Below are positions 45,137 to 52,770 of a DNA stretch of 64,000 bases, one piece after another; the stretch's first letter is position 1, and each line of letters begins with the position of its first letter. The stretch covers positions 1 to 64,000 of the forward strand of contig CAZSKQ010000001.1 of the NCBI GenBank assembly GCA_964607425.1, in the 5' to 3' direction. A program made the position numbers and the translations under genes. The notes under the pieces were generated by a model. The model saw nothing but the letters and a program-made list of their open reading frames with translations. It did no database searches and was not told the DNA's origin. The DNA is from IDS-8 sp964607425 (GTDB lineage Bacteria; Pseudomonadota; Gammaproteobacteria; Steroidobacterales; Woeseiaceae).

Positions 45137-46195
45137 TCAATCCTGCACGGTACCGGTGACGGCGCCCTGCACCTGGACGCGTACCGGTGCCTTGATCGTG
45201 TTACCCGTGACCGTGATGTCCCTCGTGTGGCGCAGCTGGATGCCGACTTCGCGGGCCGTGATGTCGTTACCCTCGATCACATGGCCTGACACCCCGCTCG
45301 ATACGATGCCAAGGCTGGTGTCCAGGATGACATTGTCGAGAATCGCCGCATCAAACGCGTCGTCGTGGATGACCACAGCGGCGCCGGAGCTGGACTGAGT
45401 GGGCCTGAATCCCTCCATCCGCACGCCCGACACCACCACGTTGCGGGAATCCTTGATGTCGACCGCGTTTTCACGGTTGTGGTGGAAATAGCCGCCGCCG
45501 ATATAGACTCGCTCGGCGCTGCCGCGGCTGGCGTCCCCGACCTGGACGGAATCGCCCGAGACGTCGTAGATTTCCGCATTGAGCACCCACTGGTCCGGGC
45601 CGAACAGCTTCATACCGTGGAAATCCTGCTCGTCCGCGTGCTGGCGGTTGTCACCGAAACCGTGGATGGATCCCCGGATCCACACGTTGCCTTGCCCAAG
45701 GCCCACCGCCGATGAGTAGCCCGAGGCCGTCCCCGGCCCCGCCACCTCGAGGTCGCGAATGACGCAGAAACTGCAGCCGCGGGAGCTGAACCAGTCACCG
45801 CGGCCGGAGCCCGCGTTGACCAGCCCACCGTCCAGGACCACGAAGGTACCGGACAGGCTCAGGTTCGTGAAACTCGCGCCGGAGGCATCGATCACGCAGG
45901 GGGCTTTGGCGCTGCCGTTACAGGAGAGCGTGTCCTTGCCGCGATCACCTGTGACCGTCCGGTCGGCCGGGTAGTCGGCCCAGACGTCGAAGCCCAGCAG
46001 GTCGGAGGGGTCGGGGATACCGCGAAACGTTGAAGAATTCGACGGGGCGTTTACGCTGCTGCCCGCGGGACCGGGGGCAGCCTCCGGTGGCCCGGGCCGC
46101 TGGGAGGCAACGCTCGTCGCTGCCGGCGAACAGCCGGCGAGGCACGACCCGCTAGTGAGTATCGCAAGCAGCAGGCGGCCGAACACGTGGTCCAT
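45137..46195 (-). CDS. Parallel beta-helix lipoprotein (short paralogue)
   Basis: A 352-residue lipoprotein. A signal peptide ends in the lipobox LAGC with Cys22, followed by a Ser/Pro/Gly-rich linker. The rest is a right-handed parallel beta-helix: VIDASGASFTNLSLSGTFVVLDGG, CSFCVIRDLEVAGPG, NVWIRGSIHGFGDNRQ, RVYIGGGYFHHNRENAVDIKDS. It aligns along its whole mature length with the C-terminal third of the lipoprotein encoded just upstream (46356-48785), often over stretches of identical residues, so it arose by duplication. It lacks the pectate-lyase-like domain of that protein. Likely a surface or periplasmic carbohydrate-binding or carbohydrate-modifying protein; no catalytic residues can be assigned. 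Confidence 0.82.
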   Translation of the reverse strand: MDHVFGRLLLAILTSGSCLAGCSPAATSVASQRPGPPEAAPGPAGSSVNAPSNSSTFRGIPDPSDLLGFDVWADYPADRTVTGDRGKDTLSCNGSAKAPCVIDASGASFTNLSLSGTFVVLDGGLVNAGSGRGDWFSSRGCSFCVIRDLEVAGPGTASGYSSAVGLGQGNVWIRGSIHGFGDNRQHADEQDFHGMKLFGPDQWVLNAEIYDVSGDSVQVGDASRGSAERVYIGGGYFHHNRENAVDIKDSRNVVVSGVRMEGFRPTQSSSGAAVVIHDDAFDAAILDNVILDTSLGIVSSGVSGHVIEGNDITAREVGIQLRHTRDITVTGNTIKAPVRVQVQGAVTGTVQD

Positions 46196-46355
46196 TGGAA
46201 TCGTCGGTTCCTCGAGGGCAAACCTGCGCGATTACGAAAGCGGCCGGAGCGGTTTCACCGTCCCGGCCGCCGAACCATACTATATTCTCCGCCTCGCGAT
46301 CACGCGCGCATTGACAAATCGCGCGCGCGACCGCGGATGGCACGGACCCGGGCGA

Positions 46356-48785
46356 TCAATTACACCCGGTCTGGATATCGCCGCTCGCGCCACCCTGGAT
46401 GTTCATGCACGTCGGCGCGGAGATCTTGTTGTCGCGCACGGTAAGATCGCTCGTGGCGCGCAGCTCGATGCCCGTACTGAGGGCGACGATGTCGTTGCTT
46501 TCAATGGTATGTCCGCGCATCCCCGAGGACACGATGCCGATGCGGGCGTCCCGAATCACGTTGTCGTAGATTCGCGCATTGAAGGCGTCGTCGTGGATCA
46601 CGACGGCCTCACCGGGGCTGGACGCGGTAGGCTTAAAGCCTTCCATCAGCACGCCGGACACGACCACGTCGCGCGAATCCTTGATGTCGACCGCGTTCTC
46701 CCGGTTGTGATGGAAGTAACCGCCGCCGATATAGACGCGCTCACAGCTACCCCGTGAAGCATCGCCACACTGGACCGAGTCGCCGGACACGTCATAAATC
46801 TCGGCGTTCAGTATCCATTTGTCGGATCCCATGGCCTTGATCCCGTGGAAGTCCTGCTCCCGTGCATCCTGGCGGTTGTCGCCGAAACCGTGGATGCTGC
46901 CGCGAATCCAGACGTTGAAGGTACCAAGGCCCGCCGCCGACGAATGGCCCGCGTCGGTACCGGGACCGGCCAGCTCCAGGTCGCGAATCACGCAGAAGTT
47001 GCAGTTGCTGGAGTTGAAGAACGGCCCGTTGCCGGAACCGGCATTGATCAGGCCGCCCTGCAGGATCACGTAGGTGCCGGAGAGCGAGAGCTTGGTGAAG
47101 CTCGCTCCCGACGCGTCGATCAGGCACGGATCGGCCTCGGTGCCGTTGCACGACAGGGAGTCGCTGCCGCGCTTGCCGGTGATCGTCTGGTCGGCCGTGT
47201 AATCGGCCCATACGTCGAAGCCCAGCACGTCGGAGGGCTCCGGGATGCCCCGAAAAGCGGACTGTCCCGGCGGTATGCTGCCGCCACCGCTCGACGGCGG
47301 CGGATCGTCGTCCGGCGGCGGCTCATCCCCGCCGCCCGCGGCCGCTTCCGCGTACGCCTCATCGATCGTTGCGAGCAAGGCGGATTCGGTGCCCGTCTTG
47401 TGGTGCGTGCCGGCTTTCCTGATGTCGGCCGGGATGCGAGGTGCCACGTAGTCGATACCGTCGTGCACCATGCTGATGCGCGCCGAGTTTCCGGAGGTGC
47501 CGCCGGCATCGGTCTCACCGGCCGGCCAGATATTGCCGTCGAAGAACCAGCTGCCGCCGGTGCCCTGGACGATGAAGGCGTCGTTCGGCCCGCCGCTCAG
47601 GCCGGAAACGTACAAGTAGGCATTCTGCTCCACGTTCGCCGACGGAGAACCGGTTCCAGGCGCCAGGTTCATGCCGGCGGCGCCGCCCTCGAACCAGCCC
47701 CAGCCGTAGATCACGTTCCCTACGAAGTCCACCTGGCGGGTATTGTAGCGAATGCGCGGCTGCCGCTCGTTCAGGCGAGCGTACACGTTGCCGTAGATCG
47801 TCAGGCGCTCGCGCAGCCCGCTTTCCTGCGAGAAGTGCTGCCCCTGCACCGAGTCCATGATGAGGCTGTTGGACAACGTGACATCGCTGACGTCGCCGTA
47901 GATATCGACGTTGCCGTCGCCGGACCCGATCATCGTCAGGTGGTCCAGCACTACCCGGGAAACGGGCGCGCCGCTGGAGCCGTCGAGCTCCCAGAGGTCG
48001 TTGCCCTCGACGGAGCCACCCTCCCCGATCGCGCGGATGTTGTTCACGATGATGTCGTGCACCGGCTTGCTGCTCCTGGCCTCGAGCACCAGCCGGCCTA
48101 CGTTGGTCAGCGTAATGCCCGGCGCCGGCGCGGTCGCGCCGTCGATTGTCAGGTAGCTGGTACTGATCTGCAGGTCGCCGATGGGAATATTGCCCGCGAC
48201 ATCGAACACGATGTGGCGGCAGTCCTGGCTCACCGCATCGCGCAGCGTGCCGGCTCCCCCGCTGCCGGAAAGCGATGTGACCCTGTAAGTGGTCATGCCC
48301 GTGGGGCAGCTCATCGCTCCCTTCGTTACCGAGCCGAAGCCGAGGTAATCTGCCGCCGGCGCCGCGCCCTGGTCGGCGACGTCGATGGCGAATGCGTCAA
48401 GGGAATCCTCCGCGGCGCCGTCGCTGACCGAGATCACGATGTCCTCGTAGACGCCTTCGTCGCCGCTCCCCGGAACGCCTGAGAGCTTTCCCGAAGCCGC
48501 GTCGAATTCGGCCCACTCGGGCTTGTTTTGGACTGTAAAGGTGAGCGTATCCCCGTCCGCGTCGGAAGCGGCGGGAGCAAACAGGTACGCTTCGCCGATC
48601 GTGGCTTCGCCCGCCGGCGAGCCCGAAATCACCGGCGCTTCGTTGTCGTTGCCGCCCGGTATGCCCGGTGTGGGAGCCTGTGCTTCGTCGCTGTCGGGAG
48701 TAGTTCCTGACTTGCAGCCGCCGAGCAGGGCGGCGATGGCAATGATCGAAAGAGGCAGGCTGACGCGCGGTCGGGTCGTGGTCAT
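46356..48785 (-). CDS. Multidomain lipoprotein: Ig-like, pectate-lyase-like and beta-helix domains
   Basis: An 809-residue lipoprotein (lipobox LGGC, Cys24). After an acidic linker come a putative cadherin/Ig-like domain (about 45-130; DADGDTLTFTVQNKPEW, GKLSGVPGSGDEG) and a pectate-lyase-like beta-helix (about 140-490; TIDGATAPAPGITLTNVG, VVLDHLTMIGSGDGN). A Pro/Gly/Ser linker with a run of Asp follows, then a second beta-helix (about 510-809) that is the parent or sister of the protein at 45137-46195. The pectate-lyase part resembles the two proteins at 2203-3609 and 6969-8405. GAGGAG lies six bases before the ATG. The leader carries a sigma-54 promoter, a cyclic-di-GMP-I aptamer and an anti-Shine-Dalgarno element. 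Probably an outer-membrane EPS-binding or EPS-cutting protein. Confidence 0.85.
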   Translation of the reverse strand: MTTTRPRVSLPLSIIAIAALLGGCKSGTTPDSDEAQAPTPGIPGGNDNEAPVISGSPAGEATIGEAYLFAPAASDADGDTLTFTVQNKPEWAEFDAASGKLSGVPGSGDEGVYEDIVISVSDGAAEDSLDAFAIDVADQGAAPAADYLGFGSVTKGAMSCPTGMTTYRVTSLSGSGGAGTLRDAVSQDCRHIVFDVAGNIPIGDLQISTSYLTIDGATAPAPGITLTNVGRLVLEARSSKPVHDIIVNNIRAIGEGGSVEGNDLWELDGSSGAPVSRVVLDHLTMIGSGDGNVDIYGDVSDVTLSNSLIMDSVQGQHFSQESGLRERLTIYGNVYARLNERQPRIRYNTRQVDFVGNVIYGWGWFEGGAAGMNLAPGTGSPSANVEQNAYLYVSGLSGGPNDAFIVQGTGGSWFFDGNIWPAGETDAGGTSGNSARISMVHDGIDYVAPRIPADIRKAGTHHKTGTESALLATIDEAYAEAAAGGGDEPPPDDDPPPSSGGGSIPPGQSAFRGIPEPSDVLGFDVWADYTADQTITGKRGSDSLSCNGTEADPCLIDASGASFTKLSLSGTYVILQGGLINAGSGNGPFFNSSNCNFCVIRDLELAGPGTDAGHSSAAGLGTFNVWIRGSIHGFGDNRQDAREQDFHGIKAMGSDKWILNAEIYDVSGDSVQCGDASRGSCERVYIGGGYFHHNRENAVDIKDSRDVVVSGVLMEGFKPTASSPGEAVVIHDDAFNARIYDNVIRDARIGIVSSGMRGHTIESNDIVALSTGIELRATSDLTVRDNKISAPTCMNIQGGASGDIQTGCN

Positions 48786-48795
48786 CGTGAACTCC

Positions 48796-48837
48796 TCAAA
48801 GTCAGCGAAATGACATTCAAAGTCAGCGAAGTGACGT
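48796..48837. repeat. Tandem 21-bp direct repeat in the lipoprotein leader
   Basis: Two adjacent 21-bp copies (48796-48816 and 48817-48837) differ at two positions. On the minus strand each ends CTTTGA, and the second runs straight into the GGAG of the Shine-Dalgarno sequence. Each copy has a small GTCA/TGAC hairpin. Confidence 0.7.
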
Positions 48838-48906
48838 TTTCGCCAGCGGGCCAGGAGGGATTACAGGAATGCCCAGCAACGCGAGGCCGGCGCGTGCGCG
48901 CCAGCC

Positions 48907-48915
48907 GAGGAGTTC
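48907..48915 (-). promoter_or_regulatory. Anti-Shine-Dalgarno element after aptamer 2
   Basis: Directly after the aptamer, the minus strand reads GAACTCCTC, the exact reverse complement of GAGGAGTTC at 48797-48789, which contains the Shine-Dalgarno sequence of the lipoprotein gene. Two further G-U pairs are possible. This is what a translational expression platform would look like. Confidence 0.65.
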
Positions 48916-49000
48916 TTGGCAACCCCGCTATCGTAGGTAATACGATTACCCGTAGACCGGAAGCTTTGCGTCCTCGCTTTTCAACGAGTTTGCCTTTGTC
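48916..49000 (-). promoter_or_regulatory. Cyclic-di-GMP-I (GEMM-I) riboswitch aptamer 2
   Basis: The minus strand shows all GEMM-I consensus blocks: AAAGGCAAAC, a hairpin with a GAAA-like loop (CTCGTTGAAAAGCGAG), GACGCAAAGC, TTCCGGTCTA, a second variable hairpin (GGGTAATCGTATTACC) and GATAGCGGGGTTGCCAAG. It fits the consensus better than aptamer 1. It lies about 130 nt upstream of the lipoprotein start codon and about 145 nt downstream of the sigma-54 promoter's expected start. Confidence 0.92.
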
Positions 49001-49156
49001 AGGTGTGTTCATTATTTTTTATTGTCCCCCTTATAGCAAGGCAGTAATGGCGTTTCTGCCGAACCAAAACACAATTCTGTGAAGTGGTTCATGCCGCCGT
49101 TTTAGTTAGCCGCCACGCGCGCCCTGGGGCACGGTGGCAGGCATTAGCGCGTCTTC

Positions 49157-49172
49157 TGCAACTTACGTGCCA
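49157..49172 (-). promoter_or_regulatory. Sigma-54 (-24/-12) promoter
   Basis: The minus strand reads TGGCACGTAAGTTGCA, a perfect match to the sigma-54 consensus TGGCACG-N4-TTGCW. Transcription would start near 49146 and enter the riboswitch leader of the lipoprotein gene. Use implies an enhancer-binding activator, such as the PrsR type common at XrtA loci. Confidence 0.85.
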
Positions 49173-49622
49173 GGTCATTACGGGGACCTATAAGGGGCTG
49201 TTTTTCTTGCTTTTACTTTAGACCGCGCTGGCCTTATGTCAACCGCGCGCGTTCGCGGGGCGTCTGCGTTCGGCGACAGGTTGTTCCCGGCGCACTTCAT
49301 ACTTTTCATGCAACTTCATGAAAGCAACGCAGTTTGAGGCATGTCGCCAAACCGGCACAACGCAGGCACGGTCTCGACCTGCCGCGGCGGGAAAAGATCC
49401 ACCTGCGCAAGCTGCGGGCGTGAAGTGTTGCACCTTTATTGCCGGCTGAAATGTGTATCATTCGTTGCGGCTGCCGCGTGGCGGTCTGGCGACAACGACA
49501 ACAGGAACGAGCGAACTGCACGGACGGCCGACAAGCGATCTCCACGGCGACGCCGCATCAAGGCTAAGGCACCGCCGCCCTGTCGCCGTCGGCACCGGCT
49601 ACTGACCCCCTGACGATTTTCA
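49173..49622. other. Intergenic region upstream of the sigma-54 promoter and second amidotransferase
   Basis: About 450 bp between the sigma-54 promoter and the amidotransferase gene at 49623. It should include upstream activator sites for the minus-strand promoter and a promoter for the plus-strand gene. I see a T-rich patch at 49201-49220 but no convincing -35/-10 pair, repeat or gene. Confidence 0.35.
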
Positions 49623-51479
49623 ATGTGCGGAATTGCCGGCAAGTGCCTCCCCGATGCCTCCGCGCCCGTCGACCGCGGCCTGCTCGAGCGCATGACACGC
49701 GCGCTCGCCCATCGCGGTCCTGACGGCGAAAGCCTGCACTTCGACGCCGGCGTGGGCCTCGGGCACCGCCGGCTCAGCATCATCGACCTCGAAGGCGGAA
49801 CGCAGCCGATCTTCGGTGCCGGCGGCGCGTTGGCCGTGATCTTCAACGGCGAGATTTACAATTACAAGGAACTCCGCGACGAGCTCATCGCGGACGGTTA
49901 CCGTTTCAGCACGCAGTCGGACACCGAGGTCATCGTTCACCTGTACGATCGGATGGGCGCTGAATGCGTGCACCGGTTGAACGGAATGTTCGCCTTCGCG
50001 ATCTGGGACAACCGGTCCAGAACCCTGTTCGCCGCGCGTGACCGGCTGGGTGAGAAGCCTTTCTATTACCATCACGCGCCGAATGGCGCGCTCCTGTTCG
50101 CGAGCGAGATCAAATCCCTGCTCGAGAGTGACGCGATCGACCGCGCACTCGACCTCGGCGCCGTCGATGATTATTTCGCCTACGGCTACGTACCCGGTTC
50201 GAAATCGATTTACCGCCAGATCCGCAAGCTCCCCGCGGCACACACGCTGACCTGGCGCGAGGGCAGGCTGTCGATTCAGCGTTTCTGGTCGCATACCGAA
50301 GCGGCGGCCGATGCGCCAAAAACCCCGTCGGGTGCGCTCGAAGCAGTCGATACACTGCTCCGCGACTCCATTCGCCTGCGGCTGCGCAGCGACGTGCCCG
50401 TGGGTGCATTCCTGAGCGGCGGTATAGATTCCAGCCTCATCGTCGCACTTGCCAGCGAGCTTTCGGCAGCCCCGCTCTCCACATACTCGATCGGGTTCCG
50501 GGAAACGGAGTTCGATGAAAGCAGCTTCGCGCGTGCGATCGCCGAACGGCACGGCACCGTACATCGCCAGATCACTGTCGGCGAACTCAACCTCGACCGT
50601 TTCCCCGACCTGGTGCGCCAGTTCGACGAACCGTTCGCCGACCCCTCAGCCGTTCCGACCTACTACGTCACGCAGGCAGCCTCGCGCGACCTCAAGGTGT
50701 GCCTCTCCGGCGATGCCGGCGATGAGCTTTTCGCCGGTTACCCACAGTACGTGCTGGAGCCGGGCGAGGCGTGGGTGGACCGGCTTCCGGCCTGGCTGAG
50801 GCAGCTCGCCTTCGGCATCCCGGCGCGGCTCATTCCCGATCACGTACGAGGGAAGGGCTGGCTGAGGCGGCTCGCGGTGGACGGCGCGGTGCGTTACCAG
50901 CGCATCATCGGTGTCTTCGACAATGTCGAGCGGGAACGCCTGTTCCGGCGCGACGCGGGCATCCGCGTCGATCCCGGCGCAAGCTTGCTCACGCCGTGGT
51001 TCAAGCACGATCGTTCACCGATCCGGGCGCGCCAGCTCGCGGACCAGGCCACCTTTCTCACCGACGACATACTCGTCAAGGTCGACCGCAATTCGATGAT
51101 GAACAGCCTCGAGGTGCGGGTGCCATTTCTCGACCATCGCCTGGTGGAGCTCGCGAACGCCCTGCCGGTCTCGTTGCACATAAAAGGCGGCCGGCAGAAA
51201 TGGATACTCAAGGAGCTGCTCGAGGAGAAGGCGCCCGCGGGCATCACCCGCCGCGGCAAGCAGGGATTCAATATGCCCATACGCGACTGGCTGCGTGGCA
51301 GCTATCGTGAGTACGCGCGGGACCTGCTCCTCTGCCCGGGCAATCGCTCGCTCGATTTCCTGGATGCTGCCGCCGTGCGCCGGCTGTTCGATGCGCACCA
51401 GCACGGCCAGAGGGATCTCAGCGCCCGCCTCTGGACCCTCATGTGGTTCGAGCAATGGTGCCGGCATTTCAGGGCATGA
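49623..51479 (+). CDS. Asparagine-synthase-type amidotransferase 2 (XrtA-associated type)
   Basis: A 618-residue amidotransferase resembling exosortase-A-system-associated amidotransferase 1 (TIGR03108 type). Cys2 starts the glutaminase domain (MCGIAGKC), with RALAHRGPDGES and IFNGEIYNYKELRDEL next. The synthetase domain has the PP-loop FLSGGIDSSLIVALA and LSGDAGDELFAGYPQY. It is diverged from the copy at 3991-5892, so the two likely act on different carboxylates. It is followed by a GT4 gene 16 bp downstream on the same strand, as in typical XrtA-type EPS loci. Likely amidates a sugar acid or a peptide-like substituent; the substrate is not known. Confidence 0.88.
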   Translation: MCGIAGKCLPDASAPVDRGLLERMTRALAHRGPDGESLHFDAGVGLGHRRLSIIDLEGGTQPIFGAGGALAVIFNGEIYNYKELRDELIADGYRFSTQSDTEVIVHLYDRMGAECVHRLNGMFAFAIWDNRSRTLFAARDRLGEKPFYYHHAPNGALLFASEIKSLLESDAIDRALDLGAVDDYFAYGYVPGSKSIYRQIRKLPAAHTLTWREGRLSIQRFWSHTEAAADAPKTPSGALEAVDTLLRDSIRLRLRSDVPVGAFLSGGIDSSLIVALASELSAAPLSTYSIGFRETEFDESSFARAIAERHGTVHRQITVGELNLDRFPDLVRQFDEPFADPSAVPTYYVTQAASRDLKVCLSGDAGDELFAGYPQYVLEPGEAWVDRLPAWLRQLAFGIPARLIPDHVRGKGWLRRLAVDGAVRYQRIIGVFDNVERERLFRRDAGIRVDPGASLLTPWFKHDRSPIRARQLADQATFLTDDILVKVDRNSMMNSLEVRVPFLDHRLVELANALPVSLHIKGGRQKWILKELLEEKAPAGITRRGKQGFNMPIRDWLRGSYREYARDLLLCPGNRSLDFLDAAAVRRLFDAHQHGQRDLSARLWTLMWFEQWCRHFRA

Positions 51480-51495
51480 GAGCAGTGCGGCACGC

Positions 51496-52674
51496 ATGAA
51501 GATCACGGTAGTCATTGTCGTCAGCAATCTCGAGTACGGCGGCGCGCAACGCCAGATCGTCGAGCTCGCGAACCGGATCGATCGCGAGCACTTCGACTTG
51601 CACGTGTGCTCCCTGTCCGGTTACGTGCCATTGGCCGCGGATCTCGAAGCAGCGGATACGCGCCTGCATATCATCCGCAAGCGTTACAAGTTCGACGCCT
51701 CTGTCGTGCCGCGCCTGGCTCGCCTGCTCCGGCGCCTGCGCGCCGATATCGTGCACGGCTATCTTTTCGACGCGGAGATTGCCGCGCGGCTCGCGGGGGC
51801 GCTCGCGCGGACCCCGGCGGTCGGGAACAGCGAACGCAACACCGACTACCGGTTCAAGCGGATCCAGCTCTTCGCACATGCGCTCACGCGCCCCTGCGTC
51901 GACTTCTACATCGCCAACTCGAATGCCGGCGCCACGTTCAGCCAGCGAATGTTGAAGAATCCGCACCGCTGGTACTACACCGTGCACAACGGCGTCGACA
52001 CCTCGAGGTTTCGTCCCGGCGATCGCGCGGCGGCGCGCCTGAAACTCGGGCTCGAAGATGACGAGTTCGTAATCGGGATGTTCGGCAGCTTCAAGGAACA
52101 GAAGAATTACCCGCTGCTGTTCGAAACCGTGCGCCGGGTACTCGATCGGCACGCGCGCACGCGCCTGCTGCTGGTGGGCGATGAGCTGGCGGGCGGCCTG
52201 CACGGCTCCAGCAGCTACAAGCAACGCATGCTGGAGCTGGCCGAGCGCCTCGACCTGCTTCGCCACGCCGTCTTCACGGGCAATCGCGGCGACGTGGAAA
52301 ACCTGTATCCTGCTTGCGACGTCACGGCGCTGCCGTCGCTGTTCGAGGGCACGCCGAACGTTGCCCTGGAATCGATGGCCTGCGGCGTGCCGGTCGTGGC
52401 AACCGCGGTCTCGGATAACGCGTACATCGTCCGGGACGGCGAGACCGGCTATCTCGTGCCGCTGGGGGACCCCGGCCAATACAGTGAGCGCCTGCTTGCC
52501 GTCGCGCGCGACCCCGCACTGCGGGCGAGACTCGGGGCCGCGGCCCGCTGCTGGGTCGAGACGGAATTCTCCGGTGCGCGCCTGGCGGCCAAAACGGAAG
52601 CGGTCTACCGCGACGTGCTCAAAAGACCTTCGCCGGAGGCCGAAACCCTGCGGAGCTTCCGCCCCCCGCTGTAG
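51496..52674 (+). CDS. GT4-family glycosyltransferase (XrtA-associated type)
   Basis: A 392-residue GT-B glycosyltransferase. The ATG at 51496 starts the conserved first strand (MKITVVIVVSNLEYGGAQRQIVE); the upstream frame belongs to the amidotransferase gene. Donor-site motifs are FVIGMFGSFKEQKNYPLLFE, LLVGDELAGGLHG and VTALPSLFEGTPNVALESMACGVPVVAT. The GGAQRQ motif is typical of EPS and capsule GT4 enzymes. It forms an operon with the amidotransferase. Its TAG stop codon lies within the first bases of a REP palindrome, so the last few residues may have been set by arrival of that repeat. Confidence 0.87.
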   Translation: MKITVVIVVSNLEYGGAQRQIVELANRIDREHFDLHVCSLSGYVPLAADLEAADTRLHIIRKRYKFDASVVPRLARLLRRLRADIVHGYLFDAEIAARLAGALARTPAVGNSERNTDYRFKRIQLFAHALTRPCVDFYIANSNAGATFSQRMLKNPHRWYYTVHNGVDTSRFRPGDRAAARLKLGLEDDEFVIGMFGSFKEQKNYPLLFETVRRVLDRHARTRLLLVGDELAGGLHGSSSYKQRMLELAERLDLLRHAVFTGNRGDVENLYPACDVTALPSLFEGTPNVALESMACGVPVVATAVSDNAYIVRDGETGYLVPLGDPGQYSERLLAVARDPALRARLGAAARCWVETEFSGARLAAKTEAVYRDVLKRPSPEAETLRSFRPPL

Positions 52675-52770
52675 GAGCGCGCCATGCGCGCGACAAAACA
52701 CCCGCCACCCGTGGCATCGCGCGCATGGCGCGCTCCTACAATGGCATCGCGCGCATGGCGCGCTCCTACA
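52671..52770. repeat. REP palindrome cluster (one forward, two inverted copies)
   Basis: The cluster is GTAGGAGCGCGCCATGCGCGCGA at 52671-52693, followed by two head-to-tail 30-bp copies of its reverse complement at 52711-52740 and 52741-52770 that differ only in the first base. This is the GTAGGAGC-type REP seen in xanthomonads and pseudomonads, normally mobilised by RAYT transposases; none is present here. It sits between convergent genes and could form long hairpins that end or protect both transcripts. Confidence 0.88.

Noticed and set aside
46196..46355. GGCAAAC and AGCGG strings between the two lipoprotein genes, suggesting an aptamer
   Set aside because: They are on the plus strand, opposite to both genes, and the core CGCAAAGC block is missing.
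49181..49222. T-rich patch looking like a terminator on the plus strand
   Set aside because: The stem before it is only four base pairs and no plus-strand gene ends nearby.
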